This document shows, piece after piece, positions 58,944 through 64,000 of a DNA stretch of 64,000 nt (positions are counted from its first letter, which is position 1; each line of letters begins with the position of its first letter). This DNA is from Taxillus chinensis (taxonomy: Eukaryota > Streptophyta > Magnoliopsida > Santalales > Loranthaceae). The DNA lies in assembly GCA_023512835.1 (NCBI GenBank), contig CM042090.1, positions 4,495,826-4,559,825 of the forward strand. The letters run 5' to 3'. Below the pieces are notes generated by a model. The model had not been told where the DNA came from. It saw only the letters and a program-made list of their open reading frames with translations, and ran no database searches. Made by a program: the position numbers and the translations under genes.

Positions 58944-60829
58944 TTTTGAGGTGACTCATCTTCCTCTTTATCTACTTGCCTTGTTGTGAACTGAAGAGGA
59001 ATATATATGTTGATTAGATGTCATAACCATCCCATCATCAGTACTTTTCATTTTTGATATTCTGAATTTGTAAAACTCAATACTTTTATGTTATTACTTT
59101 TGAGTTATGTCATAATCTGCTTTTCATTGTGCATGAAACTTTATCTAAAAAGATGTAAGGTGCTTTTATTGTGATTTTCTAGCTTTTTGGATTTCTAACT
59201 AAAAAAGAGTTATTTTTATGTCATCAACTATTGGGGGGTTATGTTTTGATGGATAACAGATGAATTTCTTAAATTCATAAATGATTTTCATAATATTGAC
59301 AAACCAGAAAGTTAAATTGGTTTTCAAAAGTTGTCAACGTTTTAATTTGGCTCACTGCCATTATTGTTCGTTTTTGAAGAACATGAATAAGGAATATCAA
59401 ATTCAAATGGTAAACAGTTAGCCATATTAAAGAATTCATCGTTTCAATAAATGTTTGATTTGAAGAAAATTTGCATTTACAGTTTATATCAAATTGGGAA
59501 AGATTGTTGGATCTCTGATGAAGTGTGAGAGAACTTATTCAAAACGCACAGGAAATTGTTAAGTATTGAGAGTTCGGTTCATGATGTGCTAAGAATGGAA
59601 GCTTACCTCGTCTCGAAGTAAACAGGTGGTCATCGACTCATTGTTAGAGTTCTCGTGCTAAGTATTTGCGTTTTGTTTCATGACAAGAGCTAATATCTTA
59701 AAAAGGAGCTTATACGTCTCGAAGAGCTATTAAAGAATTTTGCTTAAACAGAAGGAAAAGTCATATCACGACTTTATCACAAAGTTTTTTTAGTGAGCTT
59801 GCGTTGTTTCTTGAATGTAACTGGACTGGAGCTGATTCAATTCAGTTTGCAATGATATTGTTCAACTCATGGAATGTTTAGAGATAATTCGTTCGGATTG
59901 GTATGACATTCGGTTCAGGATGAAAACAGTTTATTATTTCATTGTTTGTTCAGTTTGTTTGTCTTCCTTATATAGGTTTTTTTTGTTTCGATTCGAAATA
60001 TCTGATTACATCTCGAATCAAAGGCAATAAGCAAGCATGTAGTAGCTGTCACTAATTAACATTAACCCAACAAAAAATTTCCACTTCAAGTTCACTAGGC
60101 ATTTACGGATTTCGATTCCCCAAAGTAGTATATTTTTTCCATTGATTTGTCTTGTCCATTGATATTAATTGATTTTACTTATTTAATTATTATTTATAAA
60201 AAAAACTCAGCTACCAGTGGTAGGTAATTTTAAAATTTGGATAAAGAACCTGATGTATTATATCACATATAAAAGCTTATACTTATAACTAGAGCCATTA
60301 CAGGTATCTACCCCTCAAACAATGAAGTTGTTGCTCATAGAGCACTTTGTTATTTAAAAACAATTCATATTGATTATCACAACGAAAAATTATGTTGCTT
60401 ATGTAGCATTAGGTACCACTGAACAATAATATACCATCCTTAGAGGCCAAACTTATGCTTTGTGAGCACACTCTCTAGCAAAATGGCCTTCCTTTTAGCA
60501 CTTAAGCTTTTCCCACTAGCAGTCTCAACCCCAGAAAAAGAATCATGGTGATTTTGAGGCATGACACCATTGTTAAAGCAGACTTTACTCATTCTCACCA
60601 ATCAACATGAAACATCACAAAAAACATCAAAGGTAGTGACTTTAATTAAGCCCCATTGGCTTCTTAAGCTTTCTGGATGTTTAATAAATCATGGATAAGA
60701 TTTATGTTTCTATAATTAAAAATATGCATTTGCAAAACTGTTATTAGTTTATCTAAACTAACAAACCTTCAACATTCCCAATATGACAATTTTATGACAT
60801 TGAGCAGAAGCTGTTGAAACGTTTGGCGG
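58944..60829. other. AT-rich region, 3' part of the putative DNA transposon and beyond
   Basis: No supported gene. GTTTCGATTCGAAATATC...GATTACATCTCGAATC (about 59984-60024) is a near-palindrome related to the repeats at 55.6-56.0 kb, and GTCTCGAAGTAAACAGG occurs at about 59610. The rest shows nothing. Confidence 0.4.
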
Positions 60830-60900
60830 AGAATGAGGAAGCTAAGATGTAGTTGAGTCAACCTTAGGTAGACTCAATTGCATCTTAGCTTCCTCATTCT
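60830..60900. repeat. 30-bp-stem hairpin
   Basis: Arms 60830-60859 and 60871-60900 are inverted copies with 28 of 30 matches (AGAATGAGGAAGCTAAGATG core) and an 11-nt loop. The left arm with the bases before it reads as codons (KLLKRLAENEEAKM), the right arm as its snap-back copy. Could be a template-switch product or a foldback of transcribed sequence. Confidence 0.75.
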
Positions 60901-61164
60901 CTAACCAACCAAACCTTCTTCATCTCTAAAATTTACCAACAAAATCTCAATAAATCAACCAAAAGTGAAAAAGCTATAAGAGAAACACGCTTGGGAAACA
61001 ATAAATTCTCATAAAATTAAACACAAGCCAAAAAAAAGTCAGATAATATAAATTTTTCCAAATTTACTCTCACTAAATCTAACACCGAAATAATCCCAAA
61101 GTACAATAAATTGTACAACAAAATTAGTAAATTGTTGGAATTACAGTGAAGTGAACCAAATAAT
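60901..61164. other. AT-rich spacer
   Basis: Nothing recognised. Confidence 0.4.
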
Positions 61165-61440
61165 AGTCCAACTGATGTGGCATTGACAGATCAATTGCCA
61201 CGTATATTCGGTTCCAAATTCAGTAATCTATTTGATGAGGATCATGGCATCCGTGAGCATCGTGGTGAGGCTAAATGGCGTGTCAATAGACAAGACCCGT
61301 TGCAAGGAATTAGAGGCCCAATGACACAAGCATGAATGAAAAGAATGAAAGAGGCCTTAACTAGCTTAATCAATAAAATCCAAAAGGAGCCCCAACACAC
61401 TTACTTTGGGGAAGTATCTAGGCCTATAATTATACTAATT
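61165..61440 (+). pseudogene. C-terminal tail of a gypsy pol polyprotein
   Basis: Plus frame: KFSNLFDEDHGIREHRG, then QGIRGPMTQA, an in-frame TGA (61333-61335) and MKRMKEALTSLINKI. The GP(I/M)T(R/Q)A-x-KRMKEAL string is the recurrent end of Ty3/gypsy polyproteins. Everything upstream (RT, integrase) is missing. Confidence 0.6.
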
Positions 61441-61479
61441 GAGGCCCAAACAAGCTTATAAAAGTTCAAGCCTTGTGGG

Positions 61480-61760
61480 CTACGGATTTTAAGCCGATTT
61501 TTATATTTTCTTTATTTTATTACTTTAATTTACCAAACATGTGGGTCAAAATCAAGCCCTTGGTAATTTTACAAAATATGTTGTTAAAATTCAACCCTTG
61601 GTTTTCCAAGCTCTTTTGGTTATAAAAAGCCTCCCCATGTACTCTTGAAATCATCATGAATAGAGTGTATTTTTCATTTGGTGAGTTTAGCTTGCAACCT
61701 TTGTGTTCTTGCTTAATTCTTTGACTTATCAAAGGATTGGTCTTCCTTTGTGGTCAAATA
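61480..61760 (+). repeat. Possible LTR 5' fragment following the pol tail
   Basis: Follows a pol end and contains a clear TATAAAAAG at 61621-61629 with downstream leader-like sequence, so it is likely the U3 of that element's 3' LTR. Its start and end could not be fixed. Confidence 0.35.
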
Positions 61761-61779
61761 TGGAGCATCATGGTCAAAT

Positions 61780-62412
61780 CCGGAACATCACTTATCCGGA
61801 CTAAGGCTTCACTGATACGAAGTAAGGATCCTAGCTTTCCACTAATCCAGACTAAGCCTCCGCTGATACGGAGTAAGGATCCAAGCCTTCCATTGATCCA
61901 AATTAAGATCCATTGATACGGATTAAGCATCCGAGCCTTCCCCTGATCCGGACTAAGCCTTCACTGATATGGAGAAAGAATCTGAGCCTTTCCATTGATC
62001 CGGACTAAGTCTTTACTGATACGGAATAAGGATTCGAGCTTTCCACTGATCCAGACCAAACCTCTACTAATATGGAGTAAGGATCCGAGCCTTCCACTGA
62101 TCTAGACTAAAGCCTCTACTGATATGGAGTAAGGATCTAAGCATTCCACTGATTCGGACTAAGCTTCCACTGATACAGAATAAGGATCCTGAACCTTCTA
62201 TTGATCAGGATTAAGGTCTCTTGATACGGAGTAAGGATCCGAGCCTTCCACGGATCCGGACTAAGCCTCCCACTAGCACGGAATAAGAATTTAAGCCTTC
62301 CATTAATCCGGATAAAGGTCTCTTGATACGGAGTAAGGATCCGAGTCTTCCACTGATCCGGACTAAGCCTCCACTGATACGGAGTAAGGATCCGAGCCTC
62401 CACTACCCCGAA
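61780..62412 (+). repeat. ~54-bp tandem array in the Ogre-related LTR
   Basis: About 12 units of the form CCACTGATCCGGACTAAGCC plus TCCACTGATACGGAGTAAGG plus ATCCGAGCCTT, themselves made of two related halves. It occupies the place of the 9-bp CGAAGCC array in the Ogre LTR. The minus-strand 96-codon frame is a repeat artefact. Confidence 0.85.
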
Positions 62413-62756
62413 AATTATCCCCTCCATGATGCGGAATAACCCAAAAGCTTTAAGTTAGCTTTGACTCTCTGACCTTTGACCCTGCCAACCTTTGACCTTC
62501 GATGATTGGCCTATCCACGGGCTTGCTCACTGTTTATTCACGGGATGTGTTAGTATTAGCTGGGCAAATGCTTTTCAATGCATGTTGGATACATGTACCC
62601 ACAATAAAACAAAAAGGTAATCACAAGCTGCCTTATCTTCCGCACAGGTCATATAACTACTAGACATAGGCTAGAATCTTGTAATAAACAAGGGATGACA
62701 CTCATAATAGAGAAATAAATGCACATTAATGATGGTGCAGCCAAATTCTACCCTCC

Positions 62757-62764
62757 TATAAAAG
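62757..62764 (+). promoter_or_regulatory. TATA box of the Ogre-related LTR
   Basis: TATAAAAG in CTCCTATAAAAGGAGG, followed about 30 bp later by CCCCACATCG, a typical plant retroelement core promoter. Confidence 0.6.
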
Positions 62765-64000
62765 GAGGTTCACTCCCCACATCGAAAAGGGAGAGAGATC
62801 CGGCATAGAGAGGAGACATTCTACATAAAAAAAGACATTCTACCAAAAAACCAAAAAAAACTTCTGCTATTATTCAATCATCTTAGTCCTCTCTCCCAAC
62901 TTCCTCATTCAAAAGCACACAAAAAAGAGCCACACAGCTAACTGTTTTTCCGATCCACCTCTCTCTTGGATTATTCCAATTCCCATATACACACTCTCTT
63001 CCTTTAAAAGCCTAGAATATCTGAAACCTTTTCCCCAATTCCCTTTTCTCTTTCTCCCTTATCTTGCCGGCAAAAAAAAAAAAGCACTTTCCCTTCTTCT
63101 TCAAATCATTTTCCCTTACTCCATCTCCAACAAATCGTGAAAGAGAAAAACAAGAGAAATCATGAAAAAAGGAAACAAGTTCATTTACAGGTTCGGCCAG
63201 CCATGCTCAATTGCCCGGTTCCTACCAATTAGTCTTTGGAGTTTTGCTTCCCTGCCAACTTTGTTGCAACCGGAGCTCTAAGTCCAAGACAAAGTCAGTT
63301 CAATTTTTATTCCATTGTATTAATCTATTCTTGTTTTTTTTGTAATTGTTGTATTGTGTTGTTTATTTTCTTTGTCTCTTTTTGTTTTTTTTTATTTTTT
63401 TTCCTTTATTATTTTTCTTTGTAGGCAAAGTTGTAATATGTAATAGCAAGAAAAGAAAAAGGGTTACAAGAAAGAGAGAGAAAGCTAGCAAAAAAGAGGA
63501 AGTATGCCAAAAAAAGAAAAAAAAGAAGAAAAAAAAGGAGTGAGTTCATTATTTTCTTTATGGATATCACAATCACACACATAACAGTTATTTTGATATG
63601 TGTTTGTTTGTAGTTGTTTTAGTAGCTAAAAAATAAAAAAAATAACACAAAACGTCTTAAAAAAAGAAAAGAAACAAAATAAAGCAAAAATAAAAAAACA
63701 TAAAATAAACAAAAAGATACAACTGAAAAACTTAGAATTTCCTTAAGAATAACTTAAAATTTCATTTAAAAAATAAACAAAAAGATAAAAAGAATAGAAA
63801 AAGTCCAACAACCAAAACCTTTAGGATTTCCTTTAGAAGCATAGGGTAAATTGAATTTAATCTTAACTTTCACAAATAACTTAGAGAAATAAAAAAGAGT
63901 AGAATTAAAGGAACTTTAGACTAGTCAAACTCACATAAGTAATAAAAATAAATAGAAACCTCCTCCTTCTAAGATAGATACCGAAAGAGCGCTATAGAGG

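Larger units (their letters stand above)
61761..64000 (+). repeat. Ogre-related LTR, cut by the right window edge
   Basis: Homologous in order to the Ogre LTR: tandem array, CTGACCTTTGACC block, TCACGGG, AAAAGGTAATCACAAGCTGCC, CATAATAGAGAAATAAATGCA, T-rich and A/G-rich blocks, and near the edge GATAGATACCGAAAGAGCG (Ogre: AGATACCGAAAGGGCG). About 240 bp should remain to its end beyond 64000. Whether it is a solo LTR or the 5' LTR of an element cannot be seen. Confidence 0.65.

Noticed and set aside
61780..62412. CRISPR-like regular repeats
   Set aside because: Units are contiguous tandem copies without unique spacers, inside a plant LTR; the same holds for 50066-50720.

Overview
The window is nuclear DNA from a flowering plant, probably a dicot. 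It holds one gene that looks intact and single-copy, a SCARECROW-like GRAS regulator of the SCL4/SCL7 type on the minus strand (22405-24225). Almost everything else is nested, decaying transposable elements, mostly Ty3/gypsy LTR retrotransposons. No bacterial, organellar, CRISPR, rRNA or tRNA signal was seen. The species cannot be named from the sequence.

Layout. 1-7937: a non-coding (LARD-like) LTR element whose 5' LTR is cut by the window edge. 7938-10233: the 3' part of an Ogre-type LTR. 10.2-16.7 kb: AT-rich intergenic DNA with a possible MITE, a short local duplication and a GC-rich fragment. 16773-18848: a compact gypsy element with ~390-bp LTRs, TSD CAATC and only gag/protease remnants. 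19.2-19.9 kb: a TTCGA-rich repeat. 20.2-21.3 kb: minus-strand pieces of the LARD family. 21.3-25.6 kb: the SCL4-type gene and its flanks. 26811-27434: a short hAT-type non-autonomous element with an 8-bp TSD. 28667-32125: a minus-strand LARD-family LTR split by a plus-strand solo LTR (29333-31517, TSD GTCCC).

33.1-55.4 kb is a minus-strand Athila-like element: an Asp-type PBS, gag, protease, RT and a truncated RNase H. Its gag is split by a 17.3-kb Ogre/Tat-type element on the plus strand (36522-53818, TSD TCCAC). That element has ~2.9-kb LTRs, an extra ORF1, gag, protease, a probable intron, RT/RNase H, a second RNase H, an intact integrase frame and a 17-copy tandem repeat in its 3' untranslated region.

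55.4-60.1 kb holds a long pseudogene of a transposon-type protein with an Ulp1-like tail. It is flanked by related palindromic repeats. Its 15 in-frame stops occur without a frameshift over 1.8 kb, and nearly all sit where one C-to-T change would explain them. 60.8-64.0 kb carries a 30-bp-stem hairpin, a gypsy pol tail and another Ogre-related LTR with its own ~54-bp tandem array, cut by the right edge.

Insertion order can be read from the nesting: Athila-like before Ogre; minus LARD-family LTR before the solo LTR; Ogre-type LTR before the first LARD element. The SCL4 gene lies in the least repeat-dense part of the window. Coordinates of complete LTR elements rest on matched direct repeats, TSDs and PBS/PPT motifs read by eye; family names rest on motif recognition, not a database search.
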